A DNA stretch of 64,000 nucleotides from Halioxenophilus sp033283405 (GTDB lineage: Bacteria > Pseudomonadota > Gammaproteobacteria > Pseudomonadales > Cellvibrionaceae), in NCBI RefSeq assembly GCF_033283405.1, contig NZ_JAWMQR010000008.1, positions 124,001 through 188,000 on the forward strand, written 5' to 3'. Below the pieces are notes generated by a model. It ran no database searches and had not been told where the DNA came from. It saw only the letters and a list, made by a program, of their open reading frames with translations. Below are positions 52,037-61,049 of the stretch, piece after piece. How positions within the stretch are numbered: position 1 is the first letter of the stretch; each line of letters starts with the position of its first letter. The translations under genes were made by a program, and so were the position numbers.

Positions 52037-53200
52037 ATGGCCGCTCGCAAGAAGACCACTGTTTCGATTGCGGATCTCGAAAAACAGATCGCAAAAGTAA
52101 CTGCCGATTTGGAAAAAGCACGCCTAGCTAAAGCCAGCGCCGCCGAAAAAGCTGCGGTAAAAGCCGGCTCAGTTTTGGCCACCGCCACCAAGAAATTAAC
52201 CGCCGCCAAAAGCAAAGCTGTCAGCGCAGCCAAATCTGCCAAAACAGCCGCACAGAAAGCGAAAGCAGAGTTAGCCAAAGAGGCAGTCGCCATTGCCAAA
52301 GCGGCTGAAGAAATTGCCAAAGCTGAAGCCGCCGCTGCCAAAGAGGCCGCCGCCGTAATCAAAGCTGAGTTAAGTGAGCTGGCCGCCATTGCCAAATCTG
52401 TGGCAAAAGCCGTTACCGCCAAGCCCAAAACCGCTAAAAAAGCAGCCCCTAAAAAATCTGCACCCAAAGCCAAAGCCGTAGCGAAAAAGGCTCCAGCCAA
52501 GGCCGCTGCCAAACCGAAGGCCGCTGCCAAACCGAAAGCCGCTGCCAAACCGAAAGCCACCGCCAAACCTAAAGCCGCTGCCAAACCTAAAGCCGCTGCC
52601 AAACCTAAAGCCGCTGCCAAACCCAAAGCCGCTGCCAAACCCAAAGCCGCTGCCAAACCGAAAGTAGCCCCAGCGCCAATAGCTGAAACCAAACCGAAAG
52701 TTGCAGCAGCACCGAAGGCCGCCAGTGCACCCGCTAAAGCCAAAAAGCCTGCAGCAAAAAAACCAGCAGTCAAAAAGAGCAGCCCAAAACCTAAGGCCGA
52801 AACGCCAAAACAAACCTCGCTTTTAGAAGCCACTCCCGCGGTTGCCAAAGTTCCAGAAAAGGCACCGGCTGCTAAAGTTGAAGCCAAAGCGACAGAACCA
52901 AAACCAGCGGTAGCCGCCAAACCCCCTACGCCAACGGCCGCGCCCAAAGTTGAACCAGCACCCAAACCCGTAGTTGCCCCCACACCGGCACCGGTTGCTG
53001 AAAAGAAAATTGAACCACTGGCACCAGCAGCGGTTGAACCACTCAAGCCCGCCAGCAACGTTGCTGCATTTACTAGTAAGCCCGAGGTAAAAGAACCGGC
53101 AGCACCTGCACCAGCACCGGTAAAGGCGCCTGAAGCCAGTGACGAAAAGCCGAAGGATTCTGCCGTGGTAAAAAGTCTTTTTGATGCCAAAAAAGAGTAG
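52037..53200 (+). CDS. algP: AlgP-like, histone H1-like repeat protein
   Basis: A 387-residue, extremely Lys/Ala/Pro-rich protein. Residues about 1-145 form a charged coiled-coil-like helix of Lys, Ala and Glu (DLEKQIAKVTADLEKARLAK near 15-34). Then nine AAKPKA-type hexapeptides (about 156-209) and a longer low-complexity Pro/Ala/Lys/Glu tail. It matches Pseudomonas AlgP (AlgR3), which binds DNA and affects alginate gene expression; here a general nucleoid or DNA-binding role is safer. AAAGGA precedes the ATG by 7 nt. Gene order with FKBP, TIGR02444 and ABC-F supports the AlgP assignment. Homology is hard to prove because of the composition. Confidence 0.87.
   Translation: MAARKKTTVSIADLEKQIAKVTADLEKARLAKASAAEKAAVKAGSVLATATKKLTAAKSKAVSAAKSAKTAAQKAKAELAKEAVAIAKAAEEIAKAEAAAAKEAAAVIKAELSELAAIAKSVAKAVTAKPKTAKKAAPKKSAPKAKAVAKKAPAKAAAKPKAAAKPKAAAKPKATAKPKAAAKPKAAAKPKAAAKPKAAAKPKAAAKPKVAPAPIAETKPKVAAAPKAASAPAKAKKPAAKKPAVKKSSPKPKAETPKQTSLLEATPAVAKVPEKAPAAKVEAKATEPKPAVAAKPPTPTAAPKVEPAPKPVVAPTPAPVAEKKIEPLAPAAVEPLKPASNVAAFTSKPEVKEPAAPAPAPVKAPEASDEKPKDSAVVKSLFDAKKE
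52502..52663 (+). repeat. nine in-frame 18-bp tandem repeats in algP
   Basis: Nine units of 18 bp follow one another exactly, each encoding Ala-Ala-Ala-Lys-Pro-Lys (Ala-Thr-Ala in the fourth). Units 2 and 3 are identical, 5 and 6 are identical, and 7 and 8 are identical. The proline codons run CCG x3, CCT x3, CCC x2, CCG x1, which points to stepwise duplication. Loss or gain of units keeps the frame. Confidence 0.95.
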
Positions 53201-53528
53201 TCCAGGCTCAGCAGATTGCTGCTGAACCTGCCAAACTGCCACGGAATAAGAATTGAAATATTGGCGACTACAAGGAAGCAGTAGCCGCTAATGCCGGCAG
53301 AGAGTGGTCACCCCTGGGTGACCACTCTTTTATTTTGGGGGTAGTGATAACGCCGCTGTTTGTCCTCGCCGGGGTTGGCATCAACGATTAACATCGTGAA
53401 GAAAACGGACGCCACCACTGCAGGCATGCTTTACTACAAACACACCTCTCTACAACCACCCGCTTACAGTCTCACCCCAACCAGTCCAAGTTACGCAATC
53501 CAACAGAGAGCGCTCACCTAAGCCTTAC
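53201..53528. other. non-coding gap between algP and the TIGR02444 gene
   Basis: About 330 bp with the algP terminator at 53301-53337 and no coding frame after it. The genes on either side converge. Confidence 0.6.
53301..53337 (+). terminator. algP terminator
   Basis: AGAGTGGTCACCC (53301-53313) pairs perfectly with GGGTGACCACTCT (53316-53328), followed by TTTATTTTGG. A strong terminator about 100 nt after the algP stop. Confidence 0.92.
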
Positions 53529-54002
53529 CTATAGCAGGGCCTGTGGGTCGAGCCTGCGCACCAGCTCAGCCTCACCTGCGATTGGGAATAACTCACTAAA
53601 CGCTTGCCAGCTAGTGGTTCCCAGTACCGAACGCTGCGAACTGAATTGCCACATCAGTGCCTGCTGATACTGCTCACCTAACAGCTCCAGCTGCTTTGCT
53701 CTTTGATAAAGCCCGCCATACTCCCCACCGGGTTGCTCAACGAGCTCTCTTTTCAACCGCTGCCGCAGTGCCCGTTGCCTTTTAATGCGCTGCTGCCAGG
53801 GCTCAATAACCTGCAACAGCTCCTGCCAATCCGACCGTTTAAGGCTGCGTCCGGTGGCAATCAGCCAGCTGTTCAACAAGAGGCAATTGATATCCACCGC
53901 CAAACGCTCCTGTAGCGCCAGACACGCTTGTGCCACACCAGGTTCGGCATAACGTTGCAGGGAAAATTGCCAAAACGGATTAGTCAGTGACCAGTGGGAC
54001 AA
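53529..54002 (-). CDS. TIGR02444-family protein, unknown function
   Basis: A 157-residue helical cytoplasmic protein of the TIGR02444 type. Its start HWSLTNPFWQFSLQRYAEPGVAQACLALQ, as shown in two parts (residues about 3-14 and 15-31), is the family hallmark, and DINCLLLNSWLIATG follows. I prefer the TTG at 54002, because GGAGG lies 6 nt before it; an ATG five codons upstream has no ribosome-binding site. The ABC-F gene diverges from it 115 bp away, as in Pseudomonas relatives. Function is not known. Confidence 0.85.
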   Translation of the reverse strand: MSHWSLTNPFWQFSLQRYAEPGVAQACLALQERLAVDINCLLLNSWLIATGRSLKRSDWQELLQVIEPWQQRIKRQRALRQRLKRELVEQPGGEYGGLYQRAKQLELLGEQYQQALMWQFSSQRSVLGTTSWQAFSELFPIAGEAELVRRLDPQALL

Positions 54003-54116
54003 ACACCGCCTCCACATGAAGGATGGAAAGAGAGGAATTATCGATTGCCTTTAAAAATGGTGTCAAATAGGCGCCGCCCCATATCCGGCCCGGCTGTGTA
54101 CGGCTACAATGGCGCC

Positions 54117-56006
54117 ATGATCAATCTCAATCAAATTCGAATACAACGCGGTACCAAGGTTCTGTTAGAACAGGCCAGCCTACGTATCTATCCCGGCCAC
54201 AAAATTGGTGTTATCGGCGCAAACGGCTGCGGCAAATCAACACTGTTTAAACTGTTGTTGGGCGAACTGACCAGCGACAGCGGCGACCTGGCCATACCCG
54301 CCCACTGGCGCATCGCTCACATGGCCCAGGAGACCAAAACCAGTGCCAGCAGTGCACTCGATTTTGTGATCGATGGCGATACCGAACTGCGGCAACTGGA
54401 ACAGGCAATCGAAACCGAAGCCGATGGTGAACGCTTGAGCCACCACTACGCCCGCATGGAGGAGATCGATGGCTACAGTGCCACCGCACGTGCATCGCAA
54501 CTGCTCAGCGGCCTCGGCTTCATCGCTGCTGATTTCAACCGCCCGGTAAACGATTTTTCCGGTGGCTGGCGCATTCGCCTGAATCTGGCGCAGGCGCTGA
54601 TGACTCCCTCCGACCTACTGCTGCTCGACGAACCCACCAACCACCTGGATTTGGATACCACACTCTGGCTCGAACAGTGGCTGCAAAGTTATCGCGGCAC
54701 TCTGTTAATCATCTCCCACGACCGTGATTTCCTCGACAACGTGGTGCAGGAGATTGTTAACTTTGAAAACAGCCAGCTCTTTTTATACAGCGGCAACTAC
54801 TCCAGCTACGAGCGCCAAAAGGCAGAGCGCCTGGCGCAACAACAACAAGCCTTTGAAAAACAGCAACAGCGCATCAGCGAGATCGACAATTTCGTACGCC
54901 GCTTCCGCGCCAAGGCGAGCAAAGCCAAGCAGGCGCAGAGTCGCATGAAAGAGTTGGAGCGCATGGTTAAAATTGCTCCGGCCCACATCGACTCGCCGTT
55001 CAGTTTTCATATACCCTGCGCCGATAAAATCTCCACGCCACTGCTCAGCCTGAGCCAGGCAGCGGCTGGTTACGGCGGCCAGGCCACTCTCAGTCATATC
55101 AATTGGAATATTACCGTCGACACCCGCATTGGTCTGCTCGGTGCCAACGGTGCCGGCAAATCGACCTTAATTAAAACGCTGACCGGTGACCTGCCGTTAC
55201 TGGCCGGCAGCCGGGTGGCGGGCGAGCACCTGCGCATTGGTTACTATCATCAGCATCAGATGGAAGCCCTCGATCTGGATGCCTCCTGCTTGCTGCATAT
55301 TCAACGGCTGTCGCCCAACGCCCGCGAACAGGATATTCGTAACTACCTGGGCAGCTTTGGCTTTCTGGGTGATCGCGCACTGGAATCGATTCGCCACTTC
55401 TCCGGCGGCGAGAAGGCGCGCCTGGCGCTGTCGCTCATTGCTTGGCAAAAACCCAATCTGCTACTGCTCGACGAACCGACCAACCACCTGGACCTGGAGG
55501 TTCGCCACGCACTGACGATGGCCCTGCAGGAATTTGAAGGTGCGGTGGTGGTGATCTCCCACGATCGACACCTGCTGCGCAATACTGTCGACGAGTTTTT
55601 ACTGGTGCACGACGGCCGTGTGGATACCTTTGACGGCAGCCTGGAGGATTATCAAACCTGGTTGAAGCAGGCCAATAAAAGTGAGCCGGCACCATCGCAG
55701 GCGCCCACCAGCAAGGCTTCGAAAGCCGATAAAAAAGAGGCCCGCCAGCAGGCGGCTCAGCTGCGCGAGCAACAAAAGCCGCTTACCCAAAAGCTGAAAA
55801 AACTGGAGCGGGAGATCGAACAGCTGAATGCCAAGCTGGCTGATATCGAACAGCAGTTGGCAGACCCGGCCCTCTACAACGAGGCGGAGCAGGCCGATCG
55901 GTTGCAAGCGCTGCTGCAACAACAGAGCAGCCAACGCAGCGCATTGGAGGCGTGCGAAGAGCAGTGGCTGGAAACCAGCGAAGCCTTGGAAAATTTCAGC
56001 CTGTAG
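54117..56006 (+). CDS. yheS: ABC-F family ATPase (YheS/Uup type)
   Basis: A 629-residue soluble protein with two ABC domains and no membrane part, expected to act on the ribosome. Walker A motifs are GANGCGKST (34-42) and GANGAGKST in the second half; the signatures are FSGGWRIRL and FSGGEKARL; both Walker B motifs read LLLLDEPTNHLDL. The linker between domains is charged (about 235-290), and the C-terminal 90 residues form a coiled coil. I start at ATG 54117 (MINLNQIRIQ), the normal N-terminus; the 41 upstream frame residues are not family-like. Confidence 0.95.
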   Translation: MINLNQIRIQRGTKVLLEQASLRIYPGHKIGVIGANGCGKSTLFKLLLGELTSDSGDLAIPAHWRIAHMAQETKTSASSALDFVIDGDTELRQLEQAIETEADGERLSHHYARMEEIDGYSATARASQLLSGLGFIAADFNRPVNDFSGGWRIRLNLAQALMTPSDLLLLDEPTNHLDLDTTLWLEQWLQSYRGTLLIISHDRDFLDNVVQEIVNFENSQLFLYSGNYSSYERQKAERLAQQQQAFEKQQQRISEIDNFVRRFRAKASKAKQAQSRMKELERMVKIAPAHIDSPFSFHIPCADKISTPLLSLSQAAAGYGGQATLSHINWNITVDTRIGLLGANGAGKSTLIKTLTGDLPLLAGSRVAGEHLRIGYYHQHQMEALDLDASCLLHIQRLSPNAREQDIRNYLGSFGFLGDRALESIRHFSGGEKARLALSLIAWQKPNLLLLDEPTNHLDLEVRHALTMALQEFEGAVVVISHDRHLLRNTVDEFLLVHDGRVDTFDGSLEDYQTWLKQANKSEPAPSQAPTSKASKADKKEARQQAAQLREQQKPLTQKLKKLEREIEQLNAKLADIEQQLADPALYNEAEQADRLQALLQQQSSQRSALEACEEQWLETSEALENFSL

Positions 56007-56090
56007 AAGGGGAGGTTTTGCGAAGGCTAGACCCAGAAGCCACCCCACGGGGGCTTCTGAGTGCATGGCTCAGAGCGAGCCCACAGGTGA

Positions 56091-56537
56091 TTACTTGCTG
56101 TGATCGACCATGTAGCTGATGGCGGACTTGAGTTCGTCGTCGGAACAGTCGGCACACAAACCTTTCGGTGGCATGGCATTGAAGCCGTTCAAGGCATGAT
56201 CAAAGAGCGTATCCAGACCCTGGGCGGCACGGGGGCCCCACTCACCAGCATTGCCAATACGTGGCGCACCTGAAACGCCCATCTTGTGGCAGGTACCGCA
56301 CTTGGTATTAACCAACTCTTCGCCGGTACGGGGTTCTGCGGGGGCGGCAGCGACCGGGGCAGCAGCACAGTCGTCGCCCGACATGCACACCTTGCTGACT
56401 GGCTTAATTCGCTCTTCGATGGCATCGTTCAGGTTTTCGGCAACAACAAATGAGCTGGTCATGAGCGCTAAGATCGCCACCAGTCCCGCAGCGCCCTTTA
56501 CGTTCAACTTCTTTAATACCCGGCTAATCAAGATCAT
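56091..56537 (-). CDS. cytochrome c5
   Basis: A 148-residue periplasmic or membrane-bound electron carrier. The N-terminal hydrophobic segment (about 15-33) is a signal anchor. The haem motif CGTCH is at residues 80-84, the Met ligand lies in FNAMPPKG, and a cysteine pair LCADCSDDE near the C-terminus is the disulfide typical of cytochrome c5. An Ala/Pro-rich linker (58-70) joins anchor and haem domain. Promoter at 56582-56610. In respiration it would feed a terminal oxidase. Confidence 0.94.
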   Translation of the reverse strand: MILISRVLKKLNVKGAAGLVAILALMTSSFVVAENLNDAIEERIKPVSKVCMSGDDCAAAPVAAAPAEPRTGEELVNTKCGTCHKMGVSGAPRIGNAGEWGPRAAQGLDTLFDHALNGFNAMPPKGLCADCSDDELKSAISYMVDHSK

Positions 56538-56581
56538 GTTCTTCCCTCAGGAGCAATATGGTCAATTTTGTATGGGGCGCG

Positions 56582-56610
56582 ATTATACCCACAATTGGCT
56601 GGGGGATGAA
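56582..56610 (-). promoter_or_regulatory. cytochrome c5 promoter
   Basis: On the minus strand a perfect TATAAT (56587-56582) in GGGTATAATCGCG, with a poor -35 (TTCATC) 17 bp upstream. The 13-bp context is the same as at the typA promoter. Confidence 0.55.
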
Positions 56611-56707
56611 AACTAAACGGAGTTGTCATCTGGAAATTTGATTTAGCGCCAATGGCCGCGCGGCTTATGGGGGAGGATAGTCGGCCCCGGGTTGGGACCA
56701 TGGGGAT

Positions 56708-57439
56708 TTAGCTGGCCTGCTGGCCCGACTCATTCACCTGGCGCTCCATCTCAGAGACACTGGTGTGACGCACATCCAGCCCTTTCACCAGGTAGATGAT
56801 GTGTTCGGCAATGTTGCGGGCGTGGTCGCCGATACGCTCTATCGCGCGCAGCGCCCACATAACATTCATTACCCGGCTGATTGAGCGCGGATCTTCCATC
56901 ATGTAGGTGATCAATTCACGGGTGGCCGATTTGTACTCCTGGTCGACCAGCTTGTCCTCCTTGGCCACCGACATAGCGGTGTCTACATCAAAGCGGGCGA
57001 AGGCATTGAGCATATCGTCCACCATGTGCAGCACGCTATTGCCCAGGTGGCGCAACTCGACATAGCCCTGGCCATTGCCACCATCTTCCACCAACGCCAA
57101 GGCCATTTTCGCCACCTTGCGCGCCTCGTCGCCCATGCGCTCCAGATCGCGGGTAATTTTGGAAACCGCCAATACCATGCGCAGGTCGGAGGCGGCCGGT
57201 TGCCGGCGCGCTAACACCAGGGTGCAGTGCTCGTCGAGGGCGACTTCGCGGCTGTCGACTTCGTCTTCGACCACAATCACCCGACGGGCCAGTTCGGCAT
57301 CGGCATTACTGATCGCCGCAATGCTGTCACGCACCTGTTCCTGCACCAGTCCACCCATCTCCAATAGTTCCGTGCGCAGATCTTCGAGATCAGCGTTGTA
57401 TTGGCGGGAGATGTGTTGATCGAGGTTGAGTTTGTCCAT
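56708..57439 (-). CDS. phoU: phosphate transport regulator PhoU
   Basis: A 243-residue helical protein that links the Pst transporter to the PhoR/PhoB system. Two similar three-helix halves are seen, each with a metal-binding motif of the E/D-x-x-x-D type: VVEDEVDSREVALDEHC in the first and DHARNIAEHIIYL near the C-terminus. I start at ATG 57439 (MDKLNLDQH), with AGG 7 nt upstream. It is the last gene of the pst run, 79 bp after pstB. Confidence 0.96.
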   Translation of the reverse strand: MDKLNLDQHISRQYNADLEDLRTELLEMGGLVQEQVRDSIAAISNADAELARRVIVVEDEVDSREVALDEHCTLVLARRQPAASDLRMVLAVSKITRDLERMGDEARKVAKMALALVEDGGNGQGYVELRHLGNSVLHMVDDMLNAFARFDVDTAMSVAKEDKLVDQEYKSATRELITYMMEDPRSISRVMNVMWALRAIERIGDHARNIAEHIIYLVKGLDVRHTSVSEMERQVNESGQQAS

Positions 57440-57518
57440 GGGAAAACCTGTTTTGTCTCGTTGCACCACATTTATTATTACGAGCCTGGGCGCTTACTCT
57501 GTTGATTAACCAACCGGC

Positions 57519-58346
57519 TTAACCAATACGCCCGGTAATGTAGGCCTCGGTCAGCTGGTGCCCTGGGTTAGTAAACACCTTTTCAGTATCGTTCACTTCA
57601 ATTAATTTGCCCAGGTGGAAGTAGGCCGTCCGGTTGGAAACCCGAGCCGCCTGTTGCATGGAGTGAGTCACAATAACAATTGTGTAGTTTTCACTCAACT
57701 CGGCAATCAGCTCCTCAATACGGGCGGTGGCGATTGGGTCGAGAGCGGAACAGGGCTCATCCATCAGAATCACTTCCGGGCTGACGGCAATGGTGCGCGC
57801 AATACAGAGCCGCTGCTGCTGGCCGCCGGAGAGGCTGGTGCCGGGGGCGTCCAGACGATCTTTCACCTCGTCCCACAAGCCGGCCCGCTGCAGACTGGTC
57901 TCCACCACCTCGTCCAACTCAATGCGCTTCGACACCAGGCCGTGGATACGGGGGCCATAGGCGACATTTTCATAAATGGTTTTGGGAAACGGATTGGGTT
58001 TTTGAAACACCATCCCCACCCGCGCGCGCAGTGGCACCACGTCGGTTTTGGGGTGGTTGATCTCCTGCTCCTCCAGCTTTAAAGAGCCCGAGACGCGACA
58101 GCCGGCAATGGTATCGTTCATTCGATTGAAGCAGCGCAGAAAGGTCGACTTGCCACAACCGGAGGGGCCAATCATGGCCATCACCTCGTTTTTACCGATA
58201 TCCAGGCTGACATTAAAAATCGCCTGTTTATCGCTGTAAAAAACATCGACGTTACGCAGGCTGAATTTGGCATTGTCGATAAAAGGAATGCCAATGGTGT
58301 CGCCCATAGGCCGGCTCTCTACCACGGTTTGTTCCACTACAGTCAT
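57519..58346 (-). CDS. pstB: phosphate ABC transporter ATPase PstB
   Basis: A 275-residue ABC ATPase that powers high-affinity phosphate uptake. Walker A is GPSGCGKST, followed by FLRCFNRMND typical of PstB; the signature is LSGGQQQRLCIARTIAV and Walker B is VILMDEPCSALDP. It lies 13 nt after pstA. N-terminal extra residues (about 1-25) are usual in this group. Confidence 0.97.
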   Translation of the reverse strand: MTVVEQTVVESRPMGDTIGIPFIDNAKFSLRNVDVFYSDKQAIFNVSLDIGKNEVMAMIGPSGCGKSTFLRCFNRMNDTIAGCRVSGSLKLEEQEINHPKTDVVPLRARVGMVFQKPNPFPKTIYENVAYGPRIHGLVSKRIELDEVVETSLQRAGLWDEVKDRLDAPGTSLSGGQQQRLCIARTIAVSPEVILMDEPCSALDPIATARIEELIAELSENYTIVIVTHSMQQAARVSNRTAYFHLGKLIEVNDTEKVFTNPGHQLTEAYITGRIG

Positions 58347-58359
58347 ATTGATTACTCGT

Positions 58360-59631
58360 TTACCAGCGTCGCTCCAGGCGCCGGCGCAACAACACCGCCA
58401 AGGTGTTCATCACAATTAGAAACGCCAACAGTACCATGATCGCCGCCGAGGTTCGCTCGGTAAAGGCGCGTTCCGGGCTGTCAGCCCAGAGGAAAATTTG
58501 CACCGGCAGTACCGTGGCCGGATCCATGGCGTTGGCCGGCAGGTCGACAATAAAGGCGACCATGCCGATCATCAGCAGCGGCGCTGTCTCACCCAGTGCC
58601 TGGGCCATACCGATGATGGTGCCGGTGAGCATACCCGGCAGGGCCAGAGGCAACACATGGTGCAGCACCACCTGCATTTTGGAGGCCCCCAAACCCAACG
58701 CCGCTTCGCGGATGGAGGGCGGCACCGCTTTTATGGCCGCGCGGCTGGAGATGATAATGGTGGGCAGGGTCATCAGGGTTAACACCAGGCCACCGACCAA
58801 CGGGATCGAACGCGGCAGGGCAAACAGATTAATGAAAATCGCCAGCCCCAATAGACCAAAAATAATCGACGGTACCGCCGCCAGATTGTTGATGTTCACC
58901 TCGATAAAATCTGTCCAGCGGTTTTTCGGGGCGTACTCTTCCAGGTAAATTGCCGCCGCCACACCGATGGGGAACGAGAGCAGCAAGGTCACCAGCAGTG
59001 TGTAGAGCGAGCCCATCAAAGCCCCTTTGATGCCGGCTATCTCCGGCTCGCGGGAATCGCCCGAGGTAAAAAACTGCCGATTAAAACGTTTCTGCAAACT
59101 GCCATCGGCCAGCAGCTGCTCCACCCAATTGATCTCTTGTTCGCTCAGCCGGCTACCCGGCGCGCGGCGAAAATACTTCGCGTAGAGATCGACATCGTCG
59201 TCGGCGATTACCCACACCTCGCGGCTTTTACCCAGCAGCCTCGGCTCTTGCTCCAGCATGCGCTGCAAGCCAAAACCGGCTCCACTGCTGACCAAATGAA
59301 ACAGCTCGCGCCGCTGTTTGCGTTCCGTTACCTCGGGAAACCGCTGCAACAGGGCGGCGCGTATGATGGCATCGTAATCGGCCAGGGCGACCTGCATCGG
59401 ATCGTTAATATCCTGCAATGCCATCCGCTCGGGGTCGAAGGTGACTTCTATTTTTAAATAGTGAGCCGTGAAGGCGCCGACCCCATTGCGCACTATGTCG
59501 GTAAAGAGCACCACCAGGCAGAGCAGGCCGAAAGCAATAGAGCAAATGCCGTACAGCTTGAAACGTTTTTCCGCGCGCCGCCGCCGGCCTAAATTGCGGT
59601 TGACCAGTTCAATAGCAGTGGGCTTATTCAT
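58360..59631 (-). CDS. pstA: phosphate ABC transporter permease PstA
   Basis: A 423-residue permease, longer than E. coli PstA (296) because of a large insertion after the first membrane helix (about 55-210), predicted periplasmic. The C-terminal part has the membrane segments and the EAALGLGASKMQVVLHHVLPLA motif that contacts PstB. Such long forms are usual in Pseudomonas, Shewanella and related marine genera. It overlaps pstC by 8 nt. Confidence 0.95.
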   Translation of the reverse strand: MNKPTAIELVNRNLGRRRRAEKRFKLYGICSIAFGLLCLVVLFTDIVRNGVGAFTAHYLKIEVTFDPERMALQDINDPMQVALADYDAIIRAALLQRFPEVTERKQRRELFHLVSSGAGFGLQRMLEQEPRLLGKSREVWVIADDDVDLYAKYFRRAPGSRLSEQEINWVEQLLADGSLQKRFNRQFFTSGDSREPEIAGIKGALMGSLYTLLVTLLLSFPIGVAAAIYLEEYAPKNRWTDFIEVNINNLAAVPSIIFGLLGLAIFINLFALPRSIPLVGGLVLTLMTLPTIIISSRAAIKAVPPSIREAALGLGASKMQVVLHHVLPLALPGMLTGTIIGMAQALGETAPLLMIGMVAFIVDLPANAMDPATVLPVQIFLWADSPERAFTERTSAAIMVLLAFLIVMNTLAVLLRRRLERRW

Positions 59632-61012
59632 ACTGTTCCCGATAACGTTTCACCACGTGCAAGGCAATGAAGTTTAACCCCAGGGTCACTACAAACAGGG
59701 TCAGCCCCAGGGCAAAGGCGGCCAGGGTTTTAGGGCTGTCGAACTCCTGGTCACCCACCAGCAGCGTCACGATCTGCACAGTGACCGTGGTTACCGACTC
59801 CAACGGATTGGCGGTGAGATTGGCGGCCAGCCCGGCGGCCATCACCACGATCATGGTTTCACCAATGGCCCGCGAGACCGCCAACAGAATACCGCCAACA
59901 ATGCCCGGCAGCGCCGCCGGAATAATCACCCGCTTGATGGTTTCACTGTGGGTTGCACCCAACCCCAATGAGCCGTCGCGCATACTGCTGGGCACAGCAC
60001 TGATAACATCGTCGGCCAGCGATGAGACAAACGGAATAATCATCACTCCCATCACCACACCCGCGGCCAAGGCGCTCTCGGAAGAGACCTCAATGCCGTA
60101 GTGGGCAAAGGCGTTACGTACTGCCGGCGCCACCGTCAGAGCCGCAAAAAAGCCGTATACCACCGTCGGTATACCGGCCAAGATCTCCAGCAAGGGTTTA
60201 ACAATATTGCGCACACGGCGATTGGCATACTCGGCCAGATAAATGGCCGACATTAAACCGGTGGGCACCGCCACCAGCATGGCAATGGCGGAGATCAACA
60301 GCGTGCCGGTAAACAGCGGTAGCGCGCCGAAGCTGCCGCTGGCACCCACTTGATCGGCGCGCAGGGCGGTTTGCGGACTCCAATGGCTGCCCAATAAAAA
60401 GTCGGTAATGGGGACCGCGTGAAAAAAGCGAATGCTCTCCAACAACACAGAAAAGACAATACCCACCGTCACCACAATCGCCACCGATGCCGCCAACAGC
60501 AGCAACCCGGCAAATATTTTTTCGATTTGGTAGCGGGCTTTTAATGCCGGCGAAATTTTCACCCAGGCGATCACCCCGGCCACCACCGCCACTGCCAACA
60601 CCAGCACGGTTTTAGCCATTAGATTGATTTGCAGGTAGTGCTGCATCTGTTGCGCCGCCGCCAACACTGCTGGCGAATGTTCACCATAAAGCGACTGACC
60701 GGCCGCCAGATTCTGTACCGAGCTCAACAGCAAACTGAGCTCGGCGGCGGGCATCTGCTGCTCGGTCTCGGGCAGTTGCGCCAACACCAGCTGAGTGATT
60801 ACCCACTCATCGGCCATCGACCAAAGCAGCAACACCAGCAGCGCTGGCAGCGCGCACCAGATGGCCGCCAGCATGCCGTAATAGAGTGGCAGCGAACTTA
60901 AATAGCGCTGGCCGCCCAGGGCTATTGCCTGGCTGTTTGCGCGATGCCGGCTGAATTGATAGGCCAAAAAAATCAATACAGCGAGCGTGGCCAGTAGGGG
61001 GGTTAAAGTCAT
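59624..61012 (-). CDS. pstC: phosphate ABC transporter permease PstC
   Basis: A 462-residue permease, also extended compared with E. coli PstC (319), with extra hydrophobic segments and a periplasmic loop before the core (about 1-190). The core has the ATPase-contact sequence DGSLGLGATHSETIKRVIIPAAL and about six membrane segments. It lies 37 nt after pstS and overlaps pstA by 8 nt, so the subunits are coupled. Confidence 0.95.
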   Translation of the reverse strand: MTLTPLLATLAVLIFLAYQFSRHRANSQAIALGGQRYLSSLPLYYGMLAAIWCALPALLVLLLWSMADEWVITQLVLAQLPETEQQMPAAELSLLLSSVQNLAAGQSLYGEHSPAVLAAAQQMQHYLQINLMAKTVLVLAVAVVAGVIAWVKISPALKARYQIEKIFAGLLLLAASVAIVVTVGIVFSVLLESIRFFHAVPITDFLLGSHWSPQTALRADQVGASGSFGALPLFTGTLLISAIAMLVAVPTGLMSAIYLAEYANRRVRNIVKPLLEILAGIPTVVYGFFAALTVAPAVRNAFAHYGIEVSSESALAAGVVMGVMIIPFVSSLADDVISAVPSSMRDGSLGLGATHSETIKRVIIPAALPGIVGGILLAVSRAIGETMIVVMAAGLAANLTANPLESVTTVTVQIVTLLVGDQEFDSPKTLAAFALGLTLFVVTLGLNFIALHVVKRYREQYE

Positions 61013-61049
61013 TTTGAAATGTTAATAGCTGTGCTTAGCATTATTAGAT

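Noticed and set aside
52502..52663. possible CRISPR array
   Set aside because: The 18-bp units are directly adjacent without unique spacers and encode an in-frame hexapeptide.
52009..53190. 393-residue minus-strand frame opposite algP, Gly/Ala/Phe-rich
   Set aside because: It is the mirror of a low-complexity repeat gene; the repeat itself keeps the antisense frame open.
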